Source of the DNA: Schistosoma haematobium
Lineage: Eukaryota > Platyhelminthes > Trematoda > Strigeidida > Schistosomatidae
Direction of reading: 5' to 3'
DNA length: 64,000 bases
Assembly (NCBI RefSeq): GCF_000699445.3
Contig: NC_067202.1
Location: 4,185,458 to 4,249,457, forward strand
Shown: positions 43,981-54,899 of the stretch, piece after piece
Position numbering within the stretch: position 1 is the first letter of the stretch
How the letters are laid out: every line of letters starts with the position of its first letter
Notes under the pieces: generated by a model
What the model saw: the letters and a program-made list of their open reading frames with translations, nothing else
What the model was told of the DNA's origin: nothing
The model's database searches: none
Program-made: the position numbers and the translations under genes

Positions 43981-46783
43981 TTGGTGAGCCCAACTAAAGA
44001 AACGCAACCTATTATTATTAATCCTTATTTCCACTTCAACTTTCTCGATCGATTTTATATTTATGTTAACCCTGTATTCTAATAGTCCTCTGATTAATGC
44101 TCACATGCATTATCGTAATGTTATATTGATCAGTCCTCATGACAAACTAGCTCAATCGATAATAAAAACTGGTCGTCTATATTAACTAATTAGCTTTGAT
44201 GATTTGTTAACAAGCTGTAATAGCATTTACATGCTTCAGCGACATAGTCTTGTTTAAACATCAAGCTCTAGCAAATATGACCTGTAAATAGCGTAAATAT
44301 ACATTGACTAACAATGCGATGAAGGACTAAATAGTTATCTGGATCTAATTCTCAGTGTTCCTTCACTTAACACCTCATCCTGTTTTAAACGATGCACTAT
44401 CCTGTAATATCTTTTCTTCCGACCACTGCCTGCCTAATTTCATATTCTCGAGTTCCATTGCCAAACAACGAGGATGACTTCTCCAAAAACATACCGTGAG
44501 TTTCAGCTATAAGTTTTCTGCAATCATAAGGTCATTTAAGATGACTCGTTCAATGGCAACCACCCAATTATCTGGATTCTTACGATTGTTCCGATCTGAG
44601 CGAGTGGCAAAAACACCAACAGCATCAAGCACCCTGGAATTAATTGCCATACTGCATGTTCTTTCTGGATTTTTTTTGGATCATTACTACTCACGAGTGG
44701 CGTTGTATGTGTCGTCCACTGAGTAATCTAATTTTCAAAAATAACCCAGGCGAGTCCAACTATTTTACTTAATGATTTTTGTACTTAACATGTATATGTC
44801 TTCCAGTAGCTTTTGCCATATATTTGTAAGTGTCACTAAGCTAAATGCAGTAACTTCCTATGGAAGGTTTATAACGCATCATATTCCTGCCTGAAGTTTC
44901 ACAAGCAGTCTTAACTTTAAAATTATTTATGTGGACATGTTCATTATTTTTAAATTGTCATATACGTCAACAACCTGCTTGTTAACCTGGCCCACACATA
45001 CGTTACACTATATCTTCATGTCTTCTAAATTTAGGAATCATCTGAGTCGCCTTTAACATTTATCAATAAACCCATCATAGTCGTTGTTGCTAATCGTATT
45101 TGGGTTTATGGATTGGTTTATCATATTAGCAGCCTAAAATGCGAACATAGTTTAGATAATAAGATTAAAAATTTAGGTACTATCAACTGCACTAGTAAAA
45201 TAACTAAATCCCTAGGTAGCTGTTAGCTAAACAAACGTTTAAAATCAAAACTCCGTAGCCTACTAGAATTAACACTAAACGAATCTTTCTGAATTAAAAT
45301 TTATAATTAAATTAGGCGTCTCGGATTCTTTAACGTTATAAATTTCTGATAATTTCGAATCACCTAAAGCAACAATACCTATTTTTCCACTGACTAATCA
45401 TCAATCAACACTATAACTAGTTAAATTTAATAGTTTCAGGATATCGTCATAAAGCATTGTCATGACTTGACAATCACGTAATATGATTTATAAAATTAAT
45501 GAAACTATTAACAAAATCGGTCAGCAAATTGACTTATAATTATCACTAGTGTTGTTTTCTTTTATCTTCATTCACTACAGATGATTACAGTAGGTTTCTC
45601 TATCAGTTGCTCATTCAGTAAATATCTCAAAACCTTGTCAGTCTAATTGATGGTTTAGCGACACAATCATGCATGCAAATAGTCAGTATAAGCAGTCGAG
45701 CAAATCTCCTGCAAACTGAAAACATTAATGTCGAATTTACCCCAACACTGACTAAGGTTCAAGCCATTATCATAGACATGAGTTGGGAGTGTACTCCCCT
45801 TGGTTACAACTTATGTTCTCCCTGATAATCACATGAGCATCACTCACTGTTAATCGTTCTGTAAAAACTTATTTAGCGGAATACATCTTGCAGCACCACA
45901 TCACTTAGTAATATGACACATAGGCTTAACTGATTTCAATAACTTATAACCACTATATCTCAGTTAAATCGTGTTCTGCCTTATGATAAACTGCATACTT
46001 GCAACTAACTTGTTTGCCCATCAGCCGGCAAGTATAAATATAAATAAATAGTCTATCGCAGATCAGAACATTGAGTCTAGAGCATGTCTCTTACGAACAC
46101 ACTCATGTTTAACGATTTTTCCTAGCTATCTGTCCAAAATCCATATAATTATCACTCATGTATTTAAATTTTATTTTGATAACCATTCATGTGTATTTGT
46201 AGTATTACCAAATTCTATCACGGTCAAGCAAAAATGAGGTTGAGAAAATCTCCCCGTAACTAAGTAAACCGTATCAAACTAACTGGAACACTGGTTGGAA
46301 TTCTTCTCCACGCTATACTTTTGTTCTTCCAGTTAGCCTACTAATACAGATGCAATTGGAATTCAACTCTTATGGACAACTTACCGGCATAATCGTTATC
46401 TGATTTCATAATTTAAACTAAAACTAATACCAATATTAACATTTCTACAATATTCATTATTTTAATATTTCTAAACACAAAATAATTACTGCCTATAAGT
46501 TAAGTTATTAACACGCATCGTTTTATTATTATTATTGTAATCCCATTTTTTATAGTTCAAATAATCTTCAACCAAATTTTCATTTTAACCGTGTTGATCA
46601 TGAAAGCAGATATTTGAAGATTATTACATGTATTTGAAGACCAGATGCTGCCGTCCTTTTGATTTATCTTTCAGCTTATCAATACCCGGAGGATCCTTAT
46701 TATCCTTGGTAACCTCCGGCGCGCGACGATCCCATCCAATTTGGTATCGAACCAACATCACGTTGATTCTGGTGGGAGAGTAG
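43981..46783 (+). other. LTR-B interior 3 (2803 bp, non-coding)
   Basis: Near-identical to the other interiors, with its own variants: AAAACACCAAC (about 44612), CTCCCCTTGG (about 45797) and TTTAAACTAAAAC (about 46413). It shares GAAGGACTAAAT with interior 2 and not with interior 1. Confidence 0.7.
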
Positions 46784-47198
46784 TGTAGTGGCATTGGACC
46801 ATAACCACACAATCTTCAAAGCTGAACACAAGACTACTCAGAAAATAGATATTCAATATTTAGCACGGAGAAACACATAACAATGGAGAAGGCGCGAAGA
46901 ATGAATTGAATGGTCTGGAGTTGATCGAGTGGCATGGCTCGGCCGTGCAGACGTGGTCTCTGCTGAATGTTACCTTATATCTTCTATTCATATTAAATAT
47001 ATTGTTCTTTCTCTAGCCTAACCTTGTTCTACATCATGTATTGGTAATTGATACGATACAGTGAGTTGGTGTAGTCGATGGTGTGACTTCCACGTAAGAT
47101 CTTATAGATTAGGCAGTTATATCATGACAAATCTACAAATTTAGGATTAGGTCTATTATTAGAGCAGTACTAATATAATAGTAGACCATAATTCTACA
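46784..47198 (+). repeat. LTR-B LTR5 (right end)
   Basis: 415 bp, the outer right end of the array. It ends CTACA and is followed by GGTT and then CR1-B reverse-transcriptase sequence. It has the G variant, like LTR1 and LTR2. Confidence 0.9.
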
Positions 47199-47202
47199 GG
47201 TT

Positions 47203-48345
47203 CAGTCGGGATGTTTGCACTCTTCTTCGCAAGAGTTGATGAATGTGGGGAAGATTTCGCCTACTGTGTACTAATGAGACAAATCTGAATAACGAGAATC
47301 TCAAGGTATTAGCGCCTCAACCCTTCGTATTTCTAGAAGGTTTCAGGAAGAAAAAACTGCTAATGAATCTACAGAATGCCCTTAATGCTTGTACTTGTGT
47401 ATAAAACAAAGGACAAAAGATGAAAAAATATTCAAGTATTACGGGGAGACAGTAATACTCCATCATTGGGGGAGAACGACCATATTAAAGCTGAAGTATT
47501 TCCAAGCTACTTTAGCAATGTATATACCTCAGAGACACCCTTCCCGTCAATTTATACAAATCCCCACACACTGGACAATGTGGCCATTAGAGTACTTGGT
47601 GTCTTTGGTCTGCCAAATAAGCTTGATATGGACAAATCCACGGGACTTGGTGAAAGGTATCCTAGGTTACTGAAGTAACTAGCGAATTTCGTTGCGAATC
47701 CATTAAGAAAATGTCTTAATCTATCTTTAAACCAGGGCCGATTAACAAACGGCTGAAAGAGCGCCATAGTAAGTCTTGTCTTTAAAACATGTACGAGACA
47801 TAAACCTGAGAACTACCGATCTGTTAGTCGCACCATCGTTGTTGTCAAAACTCCAGAAAAAATTATTCGGAAGGAGCTGTTTACGTATCTCGATTAAGAC
47901 CGGATTCCTTCTGAAAAGCAACATGGCTTTAGAATATGTTATTCCTGTCTCATTAACTTATTAGTGGCTTGTGAAAGTTGACGGGCTCTTAAAAACCATA
48001 ATTACTTGTAGATACACTTTACATTGACTTCTGCAATGCTCTTGACAAAGTTCCTCACATCCGGCTGTTATGCAAGCTAAGAAATATTGAAAGCAAAGGC
48101 AACTTATGGTTGTTCCTACTGCGTGTAAATTACCCTCCTCCTCTCCTATTACCATCGGTTTTATCATATGTTGGCGACGTCAAGATATGAAGAGCGATCA
48201 AAAGTAGGGGTGGTAGCTCAATGCTTCAAAATGATCTGAAGAAACTATCTGAATGGTATAAAATTTGACAGTCGTTGATAAATTATTCCAAGTGCATTAT
48301 GATGCATATTGGTCACCAAGGTACAGATATGCAGAATTATGATCT
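47203..48345 (+). mobile_element. CR1-B retrotransposon, reverse-transcriptase portion
   Basis: It resumes CR1-B after the LTR-B insertion. Broken frames give a segment VFPSYFSNVYTSETPFPS, DKSTGLGERYPRLLK, ENYRSVSRTIVV, PSEKQHGFRICYSCLINLL, and a VGDVKI where an FADDVKI active site is expected. The chain then stops at about 48345, where an LTR fragment begins. It is older and more damaged than CR1-A. Confidence 0.7.
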
Positions 48346-48660
48346 AAGTTCAATATTAGTACTGCTCTAATAATAAACCTAATCCTAAAATGGTAAATTT
48401 GTCATGATTTGACTACCTAATCCATAAGATCTTATGTGGAAGTCCAGTCATTGTCAGCACTGACTTATCGTATCGTGATAATTAGCGATATGATACTTAG
48501 TACTTCTGAAGAACACATTTAGGCCAAAGATAGAGTAATGTATTGAAAGCGAATAAAGACAGGACATACAGAATGACCACGTTTTCAAGGACTAGCCATG
48601 CCATTCGATTGAAATGAATTGAATGTTCCCGCGTTCTCCATTGGCAACTGTTATGTCTTA
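48345..48660 (-). mobile_element. Diverged solo LTR fragment related to LTR-B
   Basis: The reverse complement aligns with the LTR-B LTR in order: GGCATGGCT, ACTTCCAC(A/G)TAAGATCTTAT, GATTAGG(T/C)AGT, CATGACAAATTTAC, a TTAGGATTAGG segment and ATTATTAGAGCAGTACTAAT. It differs by many substitutions and is truncated at its TGTAG end. It lies inside CR1-B in the opposite orientation to the array. Confidence 0.65.
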
Positions 48661-48664
48661 AAGG

Positions 48665-49010
48665 TTGGTTTCTTGATGTACCGCGTATAACAGAGCACTA
48701 GAACACCAAAACCCTTCCAAGTCGCAGTAAGAAGACAGAAGACTAATGAAAGAAATACTATTCCAAACAGTGTCAATTATAGTACAAACTTGTCAGGTAT
48801 TTATAGATTTTAGTAAGAACGAAATCATCATTACAGTCCACCAATCCGCATACATGGGATTATTAGCATTGACCAATCAGGAGGCTACACGTAGAATTCT
48901 ATAATATTCTTCTGAAAGGTGATTGGATGGAATGTCTTCGGCTCCTTCTAAGCCTCCTACAGCTTTCTCGAGTCCACCCGTGGTCCGTCGTCACAGCAAC
49001 CGTCTCTTCG
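48665..49010 (+). repeat. Repeat V, copy 1
   Basis: It aligns with the reverse complement of 60073-60402. Shared landmarks include TTCTTGAT, CAAGTCGCA, TATTCCAAACAGTGTCAATTAT, GTCAGGTATTTATAG, ATGTCTTCGGCTC. It abuts the LTR fragment to its left. It is possibly part of an LTR or a MITE, but no termini were resolved. Confidence 0.6.
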
Positions 49011-49059
49011 TGCTGACTGTTAAATATAAATCTTTTCGGTAATTATATGCTCGGCTTCA

Positions 49060-49600
49060 AAAGTTGTGTGATTGGGGTTCAGTGCCACTGTAGATACATA
49101 CACGACGAACAACATTGAGCTACATGTTGTCCAGAAACACAGTGACCTAAGAATCATCATTAGCCAAGACTTAAGAACTACTGCGCACTGCCGTGCGATA
49201 GCCGCCAAAGGTTTTTTAACCCTATGGTCAATACGTAGGGCCTTCAGCCATGTCGATACAAAAATATTTTTGACTTTGTATGCAGTATTCGTGCACCCTA
49301 AACTCGAGTGCTGCATAGAAGCAGCTAACCTCTGCCTAAGGAAATAGTGAGCTGTTGGATAGGGCTTAAAGAACAACAAACAAGCTGATTCCCGAAATAA
49401 CAAAGCTCCCGCATGATGCTTGAATGGTTAAACTAAACCTATTTCCACTGTCATATCGAAGAACCAGAAGCAAATTGATCAGTTTTATAATAATTAGAAG
49501 TATTCGAACTAATGTTCTAACTAAGGAGGTAGAACTAGACGAACACAAACGAACGTTTTATATTTGGAATTAGTGATCAGCGGGCAATCATTAGTTCGTA
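49060..49600 (+). mobile_element. CR1-B C-terminal domain remnant
   Basis: The frame 49072-49347 reads DLRIIISQDLRTTAHCRAIA, KGFLTLWSIRRAFSHVDTKI and FLTLYAVFVHPKLE, the usual C-terminal region after the CR1 thumb. Further fragments (LNLFPLSYRR in another frame) reach about 49560. It continues CR1-B after the insertions at 48345-49050. Confidence 0.7.
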
Positions 49601-50810
49601 CAAATACCACAAGTTTTTAAATTACTTGGTAACAAATTTACATCTGATATGTCGGATCAGGAAGAGTACCACAAACCTCGAGGTCATTTCTAGCGTTACA
49701 TGAGGTTGTCGCTGCTGTAAGGAAAGGGACTGTTATTAGTTCAAATACGTCACTACTCATTTACATATCGATTATTTCCATGCTTCAAAAAACTCAAAAA
49801 CTCACTAGAAAGTTATAATTTTGATATTCGATATGGTTAGTTCAGAACCAGTAGTTTTATTGGGCAAATGCGCTTTCAATAAATCTAAAATCACTTGATT
49901 TACACATTCAAAACAGATCAAAAGGTAGACATTTGTCAATAAATACACACGAATATTCCAACGATCTCGGGCGAAATGACGAAATTAGTAATATTATTTA
50001 CTCATATACAATACACTATTCTTAGTCTCCAGATTAGTAAGGAAACACATGATCTCGGTGCATATATAGGGTATTATCAGATGGGATGTTAATTACTACT
50101 ATTTTTCCAAAATGCGATGAGACTACAGGTTCCAATTATCGATGATGACAACTCGTCAACGAAGAATTCGAAGTCAGCAGTATTTAATTGTATTATGAGA
50201 TCGTGGAAGACTAAAACAACTTATCTTTTTAGATACTAATTAATCCTGTGGAATAAACAACAACAACGTACAGGACTCAATTAGAAACGCTCTGACCGCG
50301 TGGATGTGAAAGATTATGTGGCACTGACCGTAGTTTAAATGATTACAAAAGTGATGCAATCAAAATGCGAATAAAGATTTGGCGCAAATATTCATCGTTA
50401 TATCATATAAAGCACGAAGTACCTGTGATGTTTGTGTCAACTAATGATTGCTTTGTACTTGATCCCTGGTTGACTTCGAATTATAAATAAGGTACGTTCG
50501 TTTGTGGTCATCTAGTCCAATTAGGCTTAAATTGTACTGTTTCGTGAATTCCTGGTTAATACAAGGATTCGAATACTTCTAATTATCATAGCGCCCCGAA
50601 ATGAATACACTGACCTGAACAACAGTATCAAAAACCGAGAAAACGAAACTTGCTCAAAAAATTGGCACCAAAACTTAGAGTATCACATAAATTTCGGAAT
50701 TTCAGCACACGAAAGTATTAAATTTTACAGCGACAAGAAAACGTCAGATGACAAACGGAATGAAGCAAGTTGACCACCACTGTTTACAAAGATGGCGGAA
50801 ATGATAATTC
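49600..50810. other. Unassigned AT-rich stretch
   Basis: No frame, splice chain or shared repeat is recognised. Confidence 0.45.
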
Positions 50811-51378
50811 TGCCTGCCTGGGGTCCCCAGCCTTCAATACTGGGATCTCTTCTTCCAGAGCAGGTGTCGTCAGATTTATTACTTTTCGCTGGTGATGAGA
50901 AACTCTGGAGGAAAGTACGTAACTAAGAGGATAAACCGACACGCTAACTGTGACAAAAATGCCTTTCGAGAAAACCTTGTATTGGCAAAATTGAGGCGCA
51001 TTTTCGGCCAGTTAGACGGGAGAACTTTCCACATAATCTTGAACAGATTAATTCTTCCTCACTTAGAGTACGGAAACATAGTATTTCCGCCCTCATATCA
51101 AAAGGATAAAGGCACTCTGGAAGGTGTTCGACGGCAAGCAAAGGAATCTGTTCGTGGACTCCAACTCTAGCCTTATGAAGAGCGCCTCCAATCACTGAAC
51201 CTTTACCCATTAGAGTACATATGTCTTAGAAGTGACCTTCTAATGGCTTACAGCATACTAAGAACTTCTGGACATCCCCTTAAACACCTACTTAAGCTTA
51301 GCCCTAACAAAAACTTTAGGGACAAAACTCAGAAACTGGAGACACAACACAGCAGAACCATTCAAACCATTTGAACCG
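50811..51378 (+). mobile_element. CR1-A fragment with internal deletion
   Basis: It starts within the SGVPQGS region (GGGGTCCCCAGCC). It passes LLLFAGDEKLWRKV, where FADD has become FAGD, and skips about 100 bp straight into NCDKNAFRENLVLAKLRRIF. It runs to CAGAAACTGGAGACACAACA and then jumps to the 3' tail TTCAAACCATTTGAACC (51361-51377). Two internal deletions and a changed active site make it a dead copy of the palindrome family. Confidence 0.8.
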
Positions 51379-52306
51379 CTTTATTCTGATTGGTTGCTAC
51401 GTCGTTTGCCGAAATTACAAACCGTAGTTGAGTTTATTCCCAGTGTTTTTTGGTAATTAAAAGGTGATGATTCCGTTGTATCTGATAGATACTGTCCGCT
51501 AGTCATTAAAATTTGCATAGCGAAAACAAATTTTTCTTTTATTTCAAGTGGATATCCCTTTGCTCTTATCCGTAAACAATTATGACATTTTCACTTCTGT
51601 TAAAGCAGCTAAAAAACCGGTTTGTGGTTCTAAATTTAAATTTTACGAATTTAAGATACTAAATTCACAGGTGAGGCTGTAAATTTCACCAAGAAATGAC
51701 ATCATCTATGACCTCAATATGCCATTTAGCCATATATACCCAATCTCCCAATTTTGGGGAAGCCGTTATAAAATTTTTTGGGGAAATGGCACAAAAACCC
51801 ATATATGAATAAATTCCGCGTCAAGGTCTGAGAACTACCATCTTCGATCTCATCAGACCGTCCATGAATCACAGTCTTAGCCTTCATTCTTAAGAATGAA
51901 TAATTATTTCGCAGTCTAGATTTCGACAAAATCATATTAGTGCCTATTTAAATTTTGACTAAACTATCGAGATTGTAATGTTACCATTTTAGCTTCGCCT
52001 GTTCACATTTCAATCGGTTAGCTCTTAAACTTAAAGAGTAGGATGAGAATTTTGATTGTTTCAACTACTAATGCATTCAATTCACTTTTATTGCCATTAC
52101 ATTTACAAGTATACACTAATAAAAAGGATTATGTCGAAGTCGCTAAAAATGTTCACTTCACATATGTTACATAATATTAAACTTTAGTAAATGACAAAGC
52201 GATGTTCTCTTCAGTGGGTTAATGCAACAAATGGCACGATTGGTCCTGCGCTACAAAGTCATGCTGGTATAACATATTTTTGTATGCTCTGAACAAAATA
52301 TTCCAG
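51379..52306. other. Upstream region or intron of the kelch gene, no exon found
   Basis: AT-rich sequence. I searched for the missing first kelch exon (ending in G before a GT donor) and saw none with convincing motifs. Confidence 0.4.
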
Positions 52307-52507
52307 GTGCCATTATAAGGGGAGATCTCTATCTGCACGGCGGAATAACTTCTAATGATGTATCATGTAAAACGCCGAGCAACTGTTTTTACAAGATACA
52401 GCTTTATCCTACAATAGGCCAGTGGATGGAAATTACATCTTCAGACTCACCATTTCTTAGTCAACATACATGTCTAGTTTTCAAGGATAGATATCTTGTT
52501 TTTATTG
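52307..52507 (+). CDS. Kelch-repeat protein gene (KLHDC9-like), exon 1 in window
   Basis: The exon lies between TATTCCAG and a GTAAGT donor. It takes one base from an unseen upstream exon and leaves one base. The 67 residues (AIIRGDLYLHGGITSNDVSC, then QLYPTIGQWMEITSSDSPFL, then HTCLVFKDRYLVFIG) form a kelch blade: a small beta-strand, the GG pair, a W about 30 residues later, then an H.C-strand leading into the next GG. The arrangement resembles the human KLHDC9 kelch protein, reported as a cyclin A1 partner. The family name is tentative because only motif spacing was compared. The gene's 5' end was not found. Confidence 0.75.
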
Positions 52508-53319
52508 GTAAGTTTGTATCAATCACATTTAATGACCGTTAATATGAAAGTATGTTACGTAGTAACATTGTAGTTGTGTAATTCTCATCTCTGAAGTCCC
52601 TAGGGGTATCTATAGTGGATTGTCGGGTCAGGAATAGTAGTTACTTACATTTCCTAACCTATCTTCTCTCAACTAGAGACTAACTGAAACTGTAGGTAGG
52701 GTTATCATCCGGCCAATCGTTTTTGTTATTCTCTTGTCGAGTGATCGTAGTTGCTCACTCAGGAGACGAATTCCCTAATTTTGTCATTCTATATTTATAA
52801 CACTTGGATTAAACTCGGTAGCATGTCAGAACACGATATAATTATTGGCGGTGTCACGTTCTCAGAACTCTAGGGCTCAGTTACTGAGCTTCAATTAGCA
52901 TTCTGAATGAGATCAAAGCTTGCCGAAAATGGTAGTGGGCCTCATAGAACTATCCCACGAGTGTAAAATCAATCGATTCTAATCACTGCTTGTTATCAGT
53001 TGTATCTTATTAACCCTGTTATTTGTCTTTTAGAGTAGGTCTCATCATGTAACTGGTCAACCTTATCCCTCAAACTTGCTGGGTTGGATTTATCTCGACA
53101 TACCCAGAGGTTATCTTGTTCTTATTGCTAGTAGAGTTCTATTGATCAAGTTTCAGTTTTTCTGCTAGTTGAGGTAATTTAACGTCTAAAGTATGTTTTG
53201 AGGCTTCATAGTCAAAGAAACCATGCACCTATATTTTGTTGTTAGGCCACACTTGTCAGCAAGATGAACTCATGGTTTTAAGGGGGCCGACACTTTCTGT
53301 GCTATTCGAATTTATGTCA

Positions 53320-53372
53320 ACTAGTGTTACAGTCAATGTCGCGGGTTCGAACCCCCAGGAGGAGACAGTTCT
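53320..53372 (+). other. B-box-like tRNA-related fragment in kelch intron
   Basis: GCGGGTTCGAACCCCCAGG is an excellent Pol III B box, but no A box or tRNA cloverleaf can be folded around it. Probably a SINE remnant. Confidence 0.35.
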
Positions 53373-53582
53373 CTCAAAATCAAGGATCTGTTTTGCAGAT
53401 AAGTGTCAACTAACATAAAATCTAGGCCCGATGCTTTCCACCAGTTTCCTTCAGTCATTTAACATCAAAACTTAAATGTATTGTACAACATACTTAGATC
53501 TGGATACATATACAAAACATCTGTCCTATCTAATTGTTGCCATTTTTATTCAACCTTCATGGTGATGCATATTTTAATAAAG

Positions 53583-53828
53583 GGGGATGGAATGGACATA
53601 TCAGGATCCCAGGTATACATACATATGATACTCAATCGAATACTTGGCTACCTCCTGCTTTGAATGAACCACTGCTTACAGGGTTTCCCCAGGGAGCTGG
53701 GTTGTCAGCTCATTCTGCTCAAATAATTCGTTCACTAGATGATGAGAATACGTTTTCAGCTATTATTATCGGCCGAGAAGGTTCTCTACGAAGCCAAAGA
53801 AAGGCAGGGAATATTTACTTACTATATG
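53583..53828 (+). CDS. Kelch-repeat protein gene, exon 2 in window
   Basis: The acceptor AG is at 53581-53582 and the donor GTAGGT at 53829. The split Gly codon makes VFIG|GWNGHIRIPGIHTYD, a perfect kelch GG at the junction. The exon then has YDTQSNTWLPP (the conserved W), a loop with GAGLSAHSAQIIR, and ends NIYLLYG, the start of the next blade. It is 246 bp with phase 1 at both ends, in agreement with its neighbours. Confidence 0.8.
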
Positions 53829-54164
53829 GTAGGTTAACTACTTTTCAACATTTTTTGTCAGTGTCTTCTCCAGTTAATAACAATTTCTATTAAGGGAAGA
53901 TTATATGAAGACAGAAAAGTAAGAATAGTCAATAGAATTGGAGTGAAATAGTAGATGACATTCAAGCTGATGACTCGTTTTAATACCAATTAGTTGCACT
54001 TATCTAATTATCAGTTAACTACTTTATTTTCCTTTCCATCATTTCGCATCAACATAGATGGAGATATTGTGATGTAGTTGAGAAAATCTACAAAATAAAA
54101 TGCAGAATATATATAAAACATCTAGCGATTGGAGCTCATCCACAGACTTGGTTATCCCACAAAT

Positions 54165-54300
54165 CCCCTTTCCTCCCAGATGATAGAGTTAACTAGGTTT
54201 GAGTCCTAATGTAAACATCAAAACTGAGGTATAGATAAATGCAGCTAGCAAGTTTCAAATAGGACGAAACGCACTTCCTGAATTTCACTGTTAATCACAA
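54165..54300 (+). mobile_element. Sm-alpha-like SINE remnant with half hammerhead
   Basis: A B-box-like GGTTTGAGTCCTAAT (54196-54210) is followed by CAAATAGGACGAAACGC (54256-54272) and TTCCTGAATTTCACTG. The GAAAC box and stem II strand are intact, but CTGATGA has decayed to CTAGCAAG. It matches the copy at 59030 in layout. Confidence 0.65.
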
Positions 54301-54552
54301 TTCACTTGCTCTAAGTAAAAGAAAACTTAAGAATAGCTATATCAAGGCAATTCTTACTGGACGCGTATATGCTAACAAAGACTGATAAAAAAATTCGGTT
54401 TTGAATGTCAATACTGGGATCATTTGAACCTCCACTATTAATGATACAACCAGGTTCTATTTCAGCTCATTGGATTATCGACCGGTTTATCGTTACGTAA
54501 TATAGTTTTGACTATTTTTTTTGATAAATATTCCATAAATTATTATTAACAG

Positions 54553-54877
54553 GTAATTTGATTGATATGGATTCATCTCAACAACGAATGAAATATGTTT
54601 ACTGCGAAGCCGATTCCAGTTTAACAGTATCGTCAAGAAGCTATCATACATCGACACCGATCACACCATGTACATTAGTTACCATTGGTGGTTGTAAAAG
54701 TAATTCGGTCGACTTATTAAAATGGAAAATAATCCATAATAAAAAGAAAGAACCATGCAATTGGCCTGGTCGCCTTGACTTTCCATTGACATCATGTACA
54801 GTTGTAACAAGTTTTATTAAAAATATTGAACAAAAACAAAAGTCGGATCTAACTCAAATTTCACCATCCTATCAAAA
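54553..54877 (+). CDS. Kelch-repeat protein gene, exon 3 in window
   Basis: The acceptor TTATTAACAG ends at 54552 and the donor GTAAGT starts at 54878. It encodes about 108 residues: NLIDMDSSQQRMKYVYCEAD, RSYHTSTPITPCTLVTIGGC (a kelch strand with GG), then a long polar loop and a Pro-rich PCNWPGRLDFPLTSC. It starts in phase 1 and ends in phase 2, consistent with exon 4. An RTE-like fragment begins within about 25 bp of the donor. Confidence 0.8.
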
Positions 54878-54899
54878 GTAAGTAAGTATAAATAGCGTG

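Larger units (their letters stand above)
37133..47198 (+). mobile_element. LTR-B tandem array: LTR-int-LTR-int-LTR-int-LTR
   Basis: Four LTRs of 415 bp (37133, 40349, 43566, 46784) share three interiors of about 2.80 kb, so the unit period is 3216-3218 bp. Each LTR begins TGTAG and ends CTACA. After each internal LTR comes TTGGTGAGCCCAAC (primer-binding-site-like), and before each comes GGTGGGAGAGTAG (polypurine tract). GGTT precedes the array (37129-37132) and follows it (47199-47202), so the whole array sits in one original insertion site in CR1-B. No gag or pol is recognisable in any interior. Confidence 0.9.

Noticed and set aside
29611..47198. Whole tandem region as a pure assembly artefact
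   Set aside because: Several units carry private single-base variants, and the outer target duplication is consistent. An artefact is still possible for the 5.1-kb duplication and is flagged for read-level checking.
53334..53353. Possible tRNA gene around a perfect B box
   Set aside because: No A box, acceptor stem or anticodon arm can be paired. More likely a SINE remnant.
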